NCBI GenBank assembly: GCA_009841045.1
Contig: VXMO01000054.1
Location: 1 to 50,826, forward strand
Direction: 5' to 3'
Source: Dehalococcoidia bacterium
Lineage (GTDB): Bacteria; Chloroflexota; Dehalococcoidia; UBA6926
DNA: 50,826 nucleotides
The position numbers and the translations under genes were made by a program. The first letter of the stretch is position 1. The number at the start of each line of letters is the position of its first letter. Positions 1 to 7,919 of this stretch are shown here, piece by piece. Below the pieces are notes generated by a model that did no database searches, was not told the DNA's origin, and saw only the letters and a program-made list of their open reading frames with translations.

Positions 1-90
1 CCCCTCTATTTTACTTACTCCCTCCCCCCCCCTTGCTACTTTTCGTGTGTTGTGGGGGCCGGTTATGTTTTATTTCCCCCGGGCCCAAAG
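1..90. other. Low-complexity edge sequence
   Basis: The first 90 bases are runs of C, T and G, including a ten-C run near position 25-34 and a mixed C/G block near 76-86. They carry no credible reading frame and differ sharply in texture from everything that follows. This looks like a degraded contig end or assembly artefact rather than biology. Confidence 0.5.
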
Positions 91-95
91 AGATG

Positions 96-121
96 CGGCG
101 CGCTGCACCAGCAGCGCGCCG
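96..121 (+). terminator. Strong GC hairpin, terminator-like
   Basis: A perfect 11-bp stem (CGGCGCGCTGC / GCAGCGCGCCG) with an ACCA loop is followed by a T/G-rich stretch (TGGTCTTGTTGG). It probably ends a gene lying left of the window. The T-run is weak, so Rho-independent termination is only likely. Confidence 0.45.
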
Positions 122-166
122 TGGTCTTGTTGGTGAGCACTCGCCTCAGGATGCTTGGATTTCCTA

Positions 167-196
167 TTGATTCGGCGTGAACGCCGCCCGTATAAT
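167..196 (+). promoter_or_regulatory. sigma70-type promoter of speD
   Basis: TTGATT at 167-172 and a perfect TATAAT at 191-196 are separated by 18 nt. Transcription would start near 203. That excludes the upstream in-frame GTG at 177 as the start of speD and supports the TTG at 237. Confidence 0.6.
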
Positions 197-236
197 GGCG
201 CCTGCGCCCAAAATCTTGATATGGGGGAAGGTGAGA

Positions 237-644
237 TTGAATGCTCTAGGGACGCATGTGCTGGTGGAACTCCGCGATTGTAATGCCGATGCGCTTGATG
301 ATCTGCAGAACGTAGAATCCACGCTCATAGACACAGCGAGACGTATTGGCGCGACGATTATCGGACACGCATTTCACCAGTTCAGCCCCCAGGGCGTTAC
401 CGGCGTCGTTATCATCGCCGAATCTCATATCTGTATTCATACGTGGCCGGAGCACGGCTACGCTGCCGTTGACATCTTCACATGCGGCGATACCTCACGC
501 CTTGAAGAGGCGACTCAGCACATCGCTGATGCCTTTGGTTCGCAGGATCGGTCGGTGGTCACATTACAGCGCGGGCAGATGGATGCGTCCGTAAGCGCCG
601 TGACGCGCTCGGAGCACGACCTAGCCGGTGTCGCGGGCTCCTGA
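237..644 (+). CDS. speD: S-adenosylmethionine decarboxylase proenzyme
   Basis: Pyruvoyl enzyme that decarboxylates AdoMet to supply the aminopropyl donor for polyamine synthesis; cytoplasmic. I choose the TTG at 237 because GGGGAAGG lies just upstream and the -10 box at 191-196 falls inside the longer frame from 177. With this start the self-cleavage site Glu62-Ser63 (in ESHICIHTWPE), the processing His68 and the catalytic Cys83 (in FTCGD) take the same numbers as in the well-studied Thermotoga maritima enzyme, which strongly supports the choice. Length is 135 aa, normal for the bacterial class 1b form. The stop overlaps the next gene, an aminopropyltransferase that would use its product, so this is a two-gene polyamine operon. 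Confidence 0.93.
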   Translation: MNALGTHVLVELRDCNADALDDLQNVESTLIDTARRIGATIIGHAFHQFSPQGVTGVVIIAESHICIHTWPEHGYAAVDIFTCGDTSRLEEATQHIADAFGSQDRSVVTLQRGQMDASVSAVTRSEHDLAGVAGS

Positions 645-1659
645 TCAACCGGCTGCCGGCAACGGTCCGACCAGCCACGACGCGCTTCCTTATTCCGGCA
701 ACGAGTGGATGACGGAAGCTGTCACGCCATCCCTTCATCAACTGACACGCATCAGCGGCGTTGTGTATTCCGGCCAGACGAAGTACCAGCAGGTTGAGAT
801 CTTTGACACGGAGCCTTTTGGCCGTGTCCTGCGCCTTGACGGCAAAACGCAGTCCAGCCAGTCGGATGAGTATGTCTATCATGAGGCGCTTGTCCATCCC
901 GTGATGCTGCATCATCCCACGCCGCGCCGCGTGTTCATTGGGGGCGGTGGCGAAGGGGCGACATTAAGGGAAGTTCTGCGCCATCGTTCAGTTGAGAGCG
1001 TCGTGATGGTCGACCTCGATGAAGAGGTGGTGAGCCTCTGCAAGGAACATCTACCCACGTGGCACCAGGGCGCGTTTGACGATCCACGCGTTGAGCTGCG
1101 CCACGACGACGCGCTTGCATACCTTGCGAGCACCGATGAGCCGTTCGACGTGATGATTCTCGATCTTGTGGATCCGATGGAGGCCGGCCCTGCTTACCGC
1201 CTCTATACACAGGAGTTCTATCGCATGGCGAGTGATCGGCTGACGGAAAACGGGGCGCTTGTTGTGCAGTCCGGCCCGGCCATCGCGGGCATGACTGCGG
1301 GGCCTGCGACGGACGCCAATAGCCACGAACCGGAAGCCCTGACCGATCTCGTTCGCGGATTCACGGCGCTCTATCACACCCTGGGTTCCGTCTTCCCGGT
1401 TGTTACAGGATACAGCCCGGTGATTATGGACTTTGGGGGCGCATGGAGCTTTGTGTTGGCGTCGAAGAGTGGCGAAGACCCTGCCGGACTTGCGCCGGAG
1501 CGAGTTGACGCGCTCATCGCGGATCGAATCGACGTGAGTCTCGGTTACTACGACGGGATTACTCATCGCCATATCTTTTCACTACCAAAGCCGCTTCGAA
1601 ACGCGCTGGTGGCGGAGACGTGGATCGTTACTGAGGAACATCCGCTGCTGGTTCCGTAA
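628..1659 (+). CDS. speE: Polyamine aminopropyltransferase, ACL5 (thermospermine synthase)-like
   Basis: Transfers the aminopropyl group of decarboxylated AdoMet to an amine acceptor. The Rossmann-type fold shows GGGEG at residues 106-110, the acidic VDLDEEVV strand end near 128-135 and the catalytic Asp179 in LDLVDP. The stretch after that Asp (PMEAGPAYRLYTQEFY) resembles the plant ACL5 pattern DPVEGGPCYQLYT more than the DSxDP..GPA pattern of ordinary spermidine synthases. The acceptor may therefore be spermidine (product thermospermine) or another longer amine; this is inference. The GTG at 628 overlaps speD by 17 nt. An ATG at 709 is an alternative start and would remove 27 poorly conserved residues. 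At 343 aa it is longer than typical SpeE. Confidence 0.88.
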   Translation: MSRAPDQPAAGNGPTSHDALPYSGNEWMTEAVTPSLHQLTRISGVVYSGQTKYQQVEIFDTEPFGRVLRLDGKTQSSQSDEYVYHEALVHPVMLHHPTPRRVFIGGGGEGATLREVLRHRSVESVVMVDLDEEVVSLCKEHLPTWHQGAFDDPRVELRHDDALAYLASTDEPFDVMILDLVDPMEAGPAYRLYTQEFYRMASDRLTENGALVVQSGPAIAGMTAGPATDANSHEPEALTDLVRGFTALYHTLGSVFPVVTGYSPVIMDFGGAWSFVLASKSGEDPAGLAPERVDALIADRIDVSLGYYDGITHRHIFSLPKPLRNALVAETWIVTEEHPLLVP

Positions 1660-1701
1660 ATCGATGCGTTGCATCTCGCCAAGTGCGGCATAATGTCATT
1701 C

Positions 1702-1737
1702 ACGATTGCCACATGCGCTGACGGAGCGCACAATCGT
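1702..1737. other. Bulged hairpin after speE
   Basis: An outer 7-bp stem (ACGATTG 1702-1708 with CAATCGT 1731-1737) sits on an inner 6-bp stem (TGCGCT 1714-1719 with AGCGCA 1725-1730). They are joined by a five-base bulge CCACA on the 5' side, and the loop is GACGG. No T-run follows, so it may be a Rho-assisted terminator, an mRNA 3' end stabiliser or a site in the leader of the next gene. Confidence 0.4.
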
Positions 1738-1784
1738 CATTAAGGATAGGAAGCTGTCGACAGGCGCATGGGAGGTAGTGGATC

Positions 1785-3446
1785 ATGCCGCGTCTAACCG
1801 GAGGACAGGCTCTTGTGCAGGCGCTGAAGCGCGAGGGCGTGGAGGTGGTCTTTGGACTGCCCGGCGTGCAGCTCGATTGGGCGTTTGACGCGCTCTATGA
1901 CGAACAGGACTCAATTCGAGTGATTCACACGCGGCATGAGCAGGGCACGTCATACATGGCGGACGGCTACGCTCGCTCAACCGGCAAGATTGGCGTTTGC
2001 ATTGTGGTGCCGGGGCCGGGGCTGTTGAACGCTGCGGCGGGGCTTTCGACTGCGTATGCCACCAACTCCCCAGTGCTCTGCATTGCCGGACAGATTCCCA
2101 CGCACCACCTTGGCAAGGGCAGGGGCGCGCTGCATGAGATCAAGAATCAGCTTGAGACCATCGACGCCGTTACCAAGTGGGCCGGACGCGCGATGGATGC
2201 GGCGGAAGTGCCCGGGCTGGTCGATGAGGCGTTTTATCAACTCAAGTCCGGCAGGCCCCGCCCGGTGGAAATCGAGATTCCCGTCGATGTCCTGATGTCC
2301 GAGGCTGAGGTTGAATTCTATGAGCCCGGGATGCCGCGCCAGATTGAGGGTGATCCGGATCTGCTCGAAAAGGCCGCGCAGGCCCTGGGCAACTCGAAGA
2401 GGCCACTGATCTTTGTGGGTGGCGGCATCATCAGCAGTGAGGCAACAGCTGAATTGCAAGAACTGGCGGAGATGCTTGGCGCGCCGGTGGTCGTTTCCCA
2501 GAACGGGCGCGGGGCGCTCTCTGACCGTCATCCACTCGCCTTGCCGTCCATCGCCGCGTACGACCTGCTGCCCAACGCGGACGTCATTCTCGCGGTTGGG
2601 ACGCGATTTGTGATGCCCGGCCCCAATCCCTATCCAACGGACGAGGGGCAGACTGTTATCCACGTCGATATTGATGAATCTGAACTGGACAGGAACGGCG
2701 CGCCGGACATCGGCATTGTGGCGGATGCGAAAGGAGCGCTCACTGATCTCAGTCGGCGCGTGCCGCGCCACAACAAGTCGCGCGATTCACGCGACGAGGA
2801 GATGGCCGCTGTCCGCGCCACCGTACAGGAGAAGCTGGCGGCGATGTCGCCTGTTTCCGAGTACGCGGGGGCGATTCGCAAGGCGCTGCCGGAAGAGGGC
2901 ATCTTCGTGACGGAAGTCACGCAGGTGGGTTACTTCTCTAACCAGGGTTTCCCTGTGTACTCCCCGCGCAGCTACATCGGGGCAGGGTACCAAGGGACGC
3001 TGGGGTACGGCTTCAACACGGCGCTCGGCGTCAAGGTTGGGAATCCGGACAGGCCTGTTGTGGCAATCTCCGGCGACGGCGGATTCATGTACGGGGCGCA
3101 AGAGCTTTCCACGGCAGTCAATTATGGCATCAACCTCGTGACCGTCGTGTTCAACGACAGCGCGTACGGCAACGTGCGCCGCACGCAGGACACCGCTTTC
3201 AACCACCGCATCATCGCGTCCGACTTGCATAACCCGGACTTCGTGAAGTTCGCGGAGTCATTCGGCGCACAGGGACGCCGAGCGGAGACGCCGGAGCAAC
3301 TGACCACACAGGTAGAGGAGGCACTCAAAGCAGAGGCGCCGGCGCTCATTGAGGTGCCGTTGGGCGTGATGCCCAACCCGTTCCAGATGTTCTCACCGCC
3401 ACCGGATATGATGGAGCGAGCGCTCGCCCTGGCTAAACAGTCCTAG
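1785..3446 (+). CDS. Acetolactate-synthase-like ThDP-dependent enzyme
   Basis: Thiamine-diphosphate enzyme of the acetolactate synthase / pyruvate oxidase / benzoylformate decarboxylase superfamily, 553 aa with the three usual domains. The PYR domain is at the N-terminus with the cofactor-activating Glu52 in TRHEQGTSYMADGYAR. The central domain (about 190-330) has the nucleotide-binding look of the FAD-binding region. The PP domain carries the Mg-ThDP motif starting GDGGF at 430 and ending at Asn457 in FNDSAYGN. A GGAGG site at 1771-1775 supports the ATG. No small regulatory subunit (ilvN), ilvC or ilvD is nearby, so branched-chain amino-acid synthesis is not shown by context; a 2-oxoacid decarboxylase or ligase role is equally open. 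It is monocistronic, with a hairpin on each side. Confidence 0.85.
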   Translation: MPRLTGGQALVQALKREGVEVVFGLPGVQLDWAFDALYDEQDSIRVIHTRHEQGTSYMADGYARSTGKIGVCIVVPGPGLLNAAAGLSTAYATNSPVLCIAGQIPTHHLGKGRGALHEIKNQLETIDAVTKWAGRAMDAAEVPGLVDEAFYQLKSGRPRPVEIEIPVDVLMSEAEVEFYEPGMPRQIEGDPDLLEKAAQALGNSKRPLIFVGGGIISSEATAELQELAEMLGAPVVVSQNGRGALSDRHPLALPSIAAYDLLPNADVILAVGTRFVMPGPNPYPTDEGQTVIHVDIDESELDRNGAPDIGIVADAKGALTDLSRRVPRHNKSRDSRDEEMAAVRATVQEKLAAMSPVSEYAGAIRKALPEEGIFVTEVTQVGYFSNQGFPVYSPRSYIGAGYQGTLGYGFNTALGVKVGNPDRPVVAISGDGGFMYGAQELSTAVNYGINLVTVVFNDSAYGNVRRTQDTAFNHRIIASDLHNPDFVKFAESFGAQGRRAETPEQLTTQVEEALKAEAPALIEVPLGVMPNPFQMFSPPPDMMERALALAKQS

Positions 3447-3472
3447 TGCCACTCGTATCAGAGGCTGAGGAA

Positions 3473-3500
3473 TCAGGGGCGGCTCATGAGCCGCCCCTGA
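3473..3500. terminator. 28-nt perfect palindrome, terminator
   Basis: The 28 nt are self-complementary, with 14-nt arms TCAGGGGCGGCTCA and TGAGCCGCCCCTGA, followed by ACTATTTTG. It probably terminates the ThDP enzyme gene. Its central 20 nt recur exactly in the hairpin at 17316-17343. Confidence 0.75.
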
Positions 3501-3513
3501 ACTATTTTGCGCT

Positions 3514-3540
3514 TTGAATTGGGCGTGTCACTGGTATGCT
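3514..3540 (+). promoter_or_regulatory. Extended -10 promoter of pcrA
   Basis: TATGCT at 3535-3540 is preceded by TGG, giving an extended -10. TTGAAT at 3514-3519 (or TTTGAA one base earlier) lies 15-16 nt upstream. The predicted transcript start near 3547 leaves only a short leader before the ATG at 3562. Confidence 0.4.
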
Positions 3541-3561
3541 TAACGGAGATTGGTTTCTCCT

Positions 3562-5778
3562 ATGACTACTGCAGCAGCGCGTGATATTCTCCACAACCTT
3601 AATGAGGATCAACGCCGTGCAGTTGAGGCTGTTGACGGCCCCGTTTTGATTATTGCCGGGCCGGGGTCTGGCAAGACGCGGGTTATCACCCATCGCATCG
3701 CGTACCTTGTGCGGACACTCGGCGTGAATCCACGGCGCATCTTGGCGGTTACCTTTACGAACAGGGCGGCGCGAGAGATGCGCTCACGCGTTGAAGGGCT
3801 TATCGGCGACCGCGCCGGACAGTTGACGATGGGGACGTTTCACGCGTTTGGAGCGCGCATCCTGCGCGAATATGGCGAAGAGATTCATGTTCCCAACGAC
3901 TTTGTCATCTACGATCAGGACGATCAGACCAACTTGATGCGGCGCGTGGTTGAGGCCGAAGGTCTTGATCCGCGCACGTATCGCCCCGCCGCGCTGTTGG
4001 ATGCAGTCAGCGGTGCGAAGAACCGGATGCAGACCGTCGGGGAATACGCCTCACATGCCGGAAACCGTTACGAGAGGATCGTGGCCTCGTGCTACGACAG
4101 ATATGAGCAGTACCTGCAGGCCGCGCATGCGGTTGACTTCGACGATTTGCTGATGAAGCCTGTTTTGCTGCTACGGTCAAATGTCGATGTTCGGGAGAGG
4201 CTCCAGAACCGTTATGACCACGTGATGGTTGATGAGTGGCAGGATACAAATCGGGCGCAGTATGAGCTAACGAGCCTGGTTGCCGGCAAGCATCAAAGCC
4301 TGTGCGTTGTTGGTGATCCGGATCAGTCCATTTATGCGTGGAGACATGCGGACATCGAGAACATCCTGCGCTTCGAACGGGATTTCCCGGAGACCCAAAC
4401 AATTCCGCTTGGGCGGAATTATCGCTCAACGTCCACCATCGTCGATGCTGCCCACGCGCTCGTGAAGGAAAACAAGGACCGCAAAGAGATTGAACTTACG
4501 GCGGCGAAGGGCACCGGCAGGCCGGTCATTATAGAGCCGACTGACGACGAGGAATATGAGGCGCTGTATGTCGCGGAGGAGATTGAACGGCTCGTTGCAG
4601 ACGACAAGATGAGGTACGGCGACTGCGCAATCATGTACCGCACCAATGCGCAGTCGCGCGCGTTTGAGGATTCGTTCAACCGGGCAGGGATTCGTTACCG
4701 TATCATTGGCGGGCTGCGTTTCTGGGAGCGGCGCGAGATCAGGGATGTCGTCGCCTATCTCCGGGTTCTGCGAAATCCATTTGATGACATCAGCCTGCTT
4801 CGGATCGTGAACACTCCGACGCGGGGTATCGGGCGGCGGACGATGGACATCCTGCAGCAGTGGGCAGAGGCCAACAACGATGTACCACTGTACGCGGCCA
4901 TGCAAGTCGCGGCGGACGGACAAGAATCGAGAGCGCCGAGCCTGCCAGCACAGTCGATTGGCCCCGTGAGGGCTTTCGTCCAGATGATGTCAGAATTGCT
5001 TGAGGCCCTGCAGGGCGAGGACGTTCTCGAATTCTTTGACCAAGTGCTGGCCAAAACCGGCTATAGGGACTTTCTTGAGGAGGACGAGAACGCGGAGGAT
5101 CGGCTCGACAATGTCGAGGAACTGCGCAACGTGGCCGCCCAATACCAGGCTCTGCCACCGGGGGAGGCTTTTGCGGCATTCCTTGACCAGGTAGCGCTAT
5201 CGACGGACCTGGATGCCGCCATCCGGGAAGAGGGTTCCGGGCGGCAGGACGCGGTGACGCTCATCACACTGCATCAGGCCAAGGGGCTGGAGTTCCCCGT
5301 CGCGTTTATCGTGGGTTGCGAGGAGGAGCTGCTTCCGCATATCCGATCCGTTGAATCGGGTGATCCGGCGGAAATGGAAGAGGAGCGCCGTCTGTGCTAC
5401 GTGGGCATGACGCGGGCTATGGAGCGGCTCTATATGACGTATGCGCTGCGGCGAAACATGCGGGGACAATACGGGCCGCGCAAGGCATCGCGCTTTCTCC
5501 AGAGCCTGCCGGATAATCTGGTCAAACGTCGGATGCCGTCGCTCTCCGGATTCTATGGGCCACGAGAGCCGATGCCGGAGCCGCAGCTGGACGTGCCAAA
5601 AGCGCCCGCGCCGTTCAGGCCCGGCGACCATGTGGGGCACGCGCGGTTCGGACAGGGCGTTGTGGTCGCGTGTCTGGAGACGCCGACGCGCGACGATTTT
5701 GAGGTAACAGTCGCTTTCAAGGGTCAGGGCGTCAAGCGCCTGCTGGCTGGACTTGCCGGATTGGAGAAGCTGAACTGA
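3562..5778 (+). CDS. pcrA: UvrD/PcrA-type superfamily 1A DNA helicase
   Basis: ATP-dependent 3'-5' helicase for repair and replication restart. Seen motifs: Q-motif LNEDQRRAVEA, Walker A GPGSGKT at residues 33-39, motif Ia AVTFTNRAAREM, motif II as DEWQDTN, motif III GDPDQSIYAWRHAD, motif IV RNYRS, motif V TLHQAKGLEFPVAFIVG and motif VI CYVGMTRA. The C-terminal segment RPGDHVGHARFGQGVV is the Tudor-like domain of PcrA/UvrD that contacts RNA polymerase. Motif II carries Trp where DEFQDTN is usual; this is a common variant. I use the ATG at 3562 (738 aa). A TTG at 3550 is also open, but GGAG sits only 1 nt before it. rnd follows after 23 nt and is probably co-transcribed. Confidence 0.92.
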   Translation: MTTAAARDILHNLNEDQRRAVEAVDGPVLIIAGPGSGKTRVITHRIAYLVRTLGVNPRRILAVTFTNRAAREMRSRVEGLIGDRAGQLTMGTFHAFGARILREYGEEIHVPNDFVIYDQDDQTNLMRRVVEAEGLDPRTYRPAALLDAVSGAKNRMQTVGEYASHAGNRYERIVASCYDRYEQYLQAAHAVDFDDLLMKPVLLLRSNVDVRERLQNRYDHVMVDEWQDTNRAQYELTSLVAGKHQSLCVVGDPDQSIYAWRHADIENILRFERDFPETQTIPLGRNYRSTSTIVDAAHALVKENKDRKEIELTAAKGTGRPVIIEPTDDEEYEALYVAEEIERLVADDKMRYGDCAIMYRTNAQSRAFEDSFNRAGIRYRIIGGLRFWERREIRDVVAYLRVLRNPFDDISLLRIVNTPTRGIGRRTMDILQQWAEANNDVPLYAAMQVAADGQESRAPSLPAQSIGPVRAFVQMMSELLEALQGEDVLEFFDQVLAKTGYRDFLEEDENAEDRLDNVEELRNVAAQYQALPPGEAFAAFLDQVALSTDLDAAIREEGSGRQDAVTLITLHQAKGLEFPVAFIVGCEEELLPHIRSVESGDPAEMEEERRLCYVGMTRAMERLYMTYALRRNMRGQYGPRKASRFLQSLPDNLVKRRMPSLSGFYGPREPMPEPQLDVPKAPAPFRPGDHVGHARFGQGVVVACLETPTRDDFEVTVAFKGQGVKRLLAGLAGLEKLN

Positions 5779-5801
5779 CCTGGAGTAATCGCCCCGCCCG
5801 G

Positions 5802-6944
5802 GTGGAAATCATCGATGACGCCGACGGCCTTTCTGGGTTAGTTGAACGGTTGTCCCGCGAACAGTGCATCGTCGTTGATACCGAATCCAACAGTTTCCAT
5901 CGCTTTCCTGATCGGGTCTGCCTGGTACAGATAGGGGCGGGAGGCAGGGCGTGGGTCATCGACCCACTCGGGTTGACAGCGGATGACGTGGCGCCGTTGG
6001 GCGGGCTGATGGCCAATCCGGACGTTGAAAAGGTTATCCACGCCGCCTCCAATGACATACGCGTGCTAGATAAGGAATGGTCGTTCCGGGTTGCCAACGT
6101 CTTTGACACGAGCATTGCGGCACAGTTCTGCGGCATGCGACGCGTTGGCCTGGACTCGGTTCTCAGGGACGCGCTTGGCGTGGCCATTGTGAAATCCAAG
6201 AGCCTTCAACGGGCGGATTGGACGGTGCGGCCGCTGCCCAATGAGGCTCTGCAATACGCCGTTGACGACGTGCTGCACCTGCAGGACTTGCGCGATGAAC
6301 TGGTGCGGCGGCTTGAGGAGCTGGGGCGTACAGAATGGGTTGCGGAGGAGTTTCGACGGCTGGAGACGGTTCGTTATCGTGCGCCAGATCCGCCTGAAAT
6401 CGCGTTTCTGAACGCCAAGGGCAGCCGGGCACTGGGGCCACAGGAACTGGCCGTGCTTCGCGAGTTGTATGTCTTTCGACACAACGAGGGCGTGCGGCGC
6501 GATATGCCGCCTTTCAAGATACTGAGTGACACAGTCTTGACGACCATAGCGGCGGCAGGAAGTGATGATCTATCTGAGATTGAGGGCATACCGGCGAACC
6601 CGCTGCGGCGATATGGCAAACGGCTGCAACGAGCGCGTGAGCGTGGCCTTGCGTCACCACCCGTCATACGCTCACGGAACGGCAATTCAAACTCCAACGG
6701 CCTTGAAGGTCGACCCACCCGGGAGCAGACTGACCGTCTGCGCGATCTGAAGACATGGAGGAACGAACGGGGCGAGGAGTTGGGCCTCGATCCGGCCCTT
6801 ATCTGGCCAATGCAGAGCCTGGAAAGGTTGGCTCGTGATCCGTCGCTGCTGAATGAAGAGATTGGGGAAAGCGCATCCGTCGTGAGAGAATGGCAAGCGC
6901 GCGAGTTTGGGGAGTCACTCTCCACTGCGCTTGCAACGAACTAA
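5802..6944 (+). CDS. rnd: Ribonuclease D
   Basis: 3'-5' exoribonuclease of the DEDDy family that trims tRNA and other RNA 3' ends. The exonuclease domain has Asp26/Glu28 in VVDTESN, the second Asp in HAASNDIRVL, and the Tyr/Asp pair in ALQYAVDDVLHL. Two HRDC-like helical domains follow, at about residues 205-275 and 300-370, as in E. coli RNase D. Length is 380 aa. The start is a GTG at 5802; GGAG at 5782-5785 is rather far upstream, so translation may depend on coupling to pcrA. A Gly/Ser/Asn-rich linker separates the two HRDC regions. Confidence 0.9.
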   Translation: MEIIDDADGLSGLVERLSREQCIVVDTESNSFHRFPDRVCLVQIGAGGRAWVIDPLGLTADDVAPLGGLMANPDVEKVIHAASNDIRVLDKEWSFRVANVFDTSIAAQFCGMRRVGLDSVLRDALGVAIVKSKSLQRADWTVRPLPNEALQYAVDDVLHLQDLRDELVRRLEELGRTEWVAEEFRRLETVRYRAPDPPEIAFLNAKGSRALGPQELAVLRELYVFRHNEGVRRDMPPFKILSDTVLTTIAAAGSDDLSEIEGIPANPLRRYGKRLQRARERGLASPPVIRSRNGNSNSNGLEGRPTREQTDRLRDLKTWRNERGEELGLDPALIWPMQSLERLARDPSLLNEEIGESASVVREWQAREFGESLSTALATN

Positions 6945-6972
6945 AACTGAGCAAGGGATAGGGGGAAGAACC

Positions 6973-7356
6973 ATGGCGATTGAGCGAATACAACCGGATG
7001 GGCTGAGCAAGCCGGCGGCGTACACGCAAGTAGTGAAAGTCGGTAACTATATCCACATTGCCGGCCAGACATCCCAAAATGCAGCCGGTGAGATTGTCGG
7101 TGTCGGCAGCATTGATGAGCAGGCGGAGCAAGTGTTTAGCAACCTTGAGGTCGCGCTTGCGTCGGTCGGCGCGACATGGGCAAACGTCGTTAAGGTCACC
7201 ACGTTCCTGACACGGCCCGAGGACATCGAGGGATATCGAGCAGCGCGGCAACGTCACATTCCGAACGATCCGCCGGCGAGCACGCTGCTGATTATTAGTG
7301 GCCTCGCGCAGCCCGACTATCTCATAGAGATTGAAGCGACGGCCGTGCTTGACTAA
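6973..7356 (+). CDS. RidA/YjgF-family protein lacking the key arginine
   Basis: A 127-aa Rid-family protein. The start is the ATG at 6973, just after GGGGGAAG. The C-terminal signature is clear (ISGLAQPDYLIEIEATAV, with the conserved Glu at 121). The arginine that binds the substrate carboxylate in true RidA enamine/imine deaminases (PxR-S in the family) is replaced here by Ala102 in DPPASTLL. It therefore fits the Rid subfamilies (Rid4-7 type) without proven 2-aminoacrylate deaminase activity. It lies 28 nt after rnd and meets the GNAT gene tail to tail with a 4-nt overlap. Confidence 0.85.
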   Translation: MAIERIQPDGLSKPAAYTQVVKVGNYIHIAGQTSQNAAGEIVGVGSIDEQAEQVFSNLEVALASVGATWANVVKVTTFLTRPEDIEGYRAARQRHIPNDPPASTLLIISGLAQPDYLIEIEATAVLD

Positions 7357-7919
7357 TCGGCGTTGTCCGCCACTGCCTGCATCTGCTCCCAGGCATCGCG
7401 CCTGATGTCCATGAGCATGAAGCGGTAGCGGCCCTGCTCGCGGAAGCCGGTTTGGGTGAAACCCGCCTTGCCGAATGCGCGTTGCGCGCGCACGTTCCAG
7501 TCCAGGGTCTTGAGATAGACGCGGTTTAGTTCCAGTTGGTTGAACATCCAACTTGTCAGGAGCTTGACGGCGTCCGTGCCGTACCCACCGTTCCAGTAAG
7601 CGCGGTCGCCAATCATGATGCCGAGTTCGGCCTCTTTGGCGCGCCGGTCGAGATCGTAATACATGCAGTTTCCGATGTGCTTGCCCTCTGAGAGTTCGAC
7701 GATGGCAAATCGGTGGCTGCGCCTGGAGATGTAGTTGAGGTCGTCCTTGTGGATGGGGGCGTACTGCTCATAGGTCATCTTGAGAGGGTAGGTGGCGTCT
7801 AGCTCCGCAAGTTCGTCGTCCGAGCGCCAGAGGTAGTCGTTCCACGCGTCCATCTCGGCCTTGTCTCTGAGGCCGACGCGTTCTCCGGTGACGAGTAGCG
7901 GCTTGGTTCTAGCGGCCAT
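7353..7919 (-). CDS. GNAT acetyltransferase, RimJ/RimL-like
   Basis: Acetyl-CoA-dependent N-acetyltransferase of the Acetyltransf_3 type, 188 aa from the ATG at 7919. The pattern is typical of this group: HIGNCMYYDLDRRAKEAELGIMIGDRAYWNGGYGTDAV (beta4 and the CoA-binding turn), then LNRVYLKTLDWNVRAQRAFGKAGF. The substrate is unknown; relatives acetylate ribosomal protein N-termini, antibiotics or small amines. The start overlaps the end of the Nudix gene by 11 nt, so it is the last gene of the tldDE operon. A longer frame to 7976 would overlap the Nudix gene much more and has no better ribosome-binding site. Confidence 0.85.
   Translation of the reverse strand: MAARTKPLLVTGERVGLRDKAEMDAWNDYLWRSDDELAELDATYPLKMTYEQYAPIHKDDLNYISRRSHRFAIVELSEGKHIGNCMYYDLDRRAKEAELGIMIGDRAYWNGGYGTDAVKLLTSWMFNQLELNRVYLKTLDWNVRAQRAFGKAGFTQTGFREQGRYRFMLMDIRRDAWEQMQAVADNAD

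Noticed and set aside
1977-2771. Long open frame on the minus strand inside the ThDP enzyme gene
   Set aside because: It is the antisense shadow of a strongly conserved gene, with no family motif and no ribosome-binding site.
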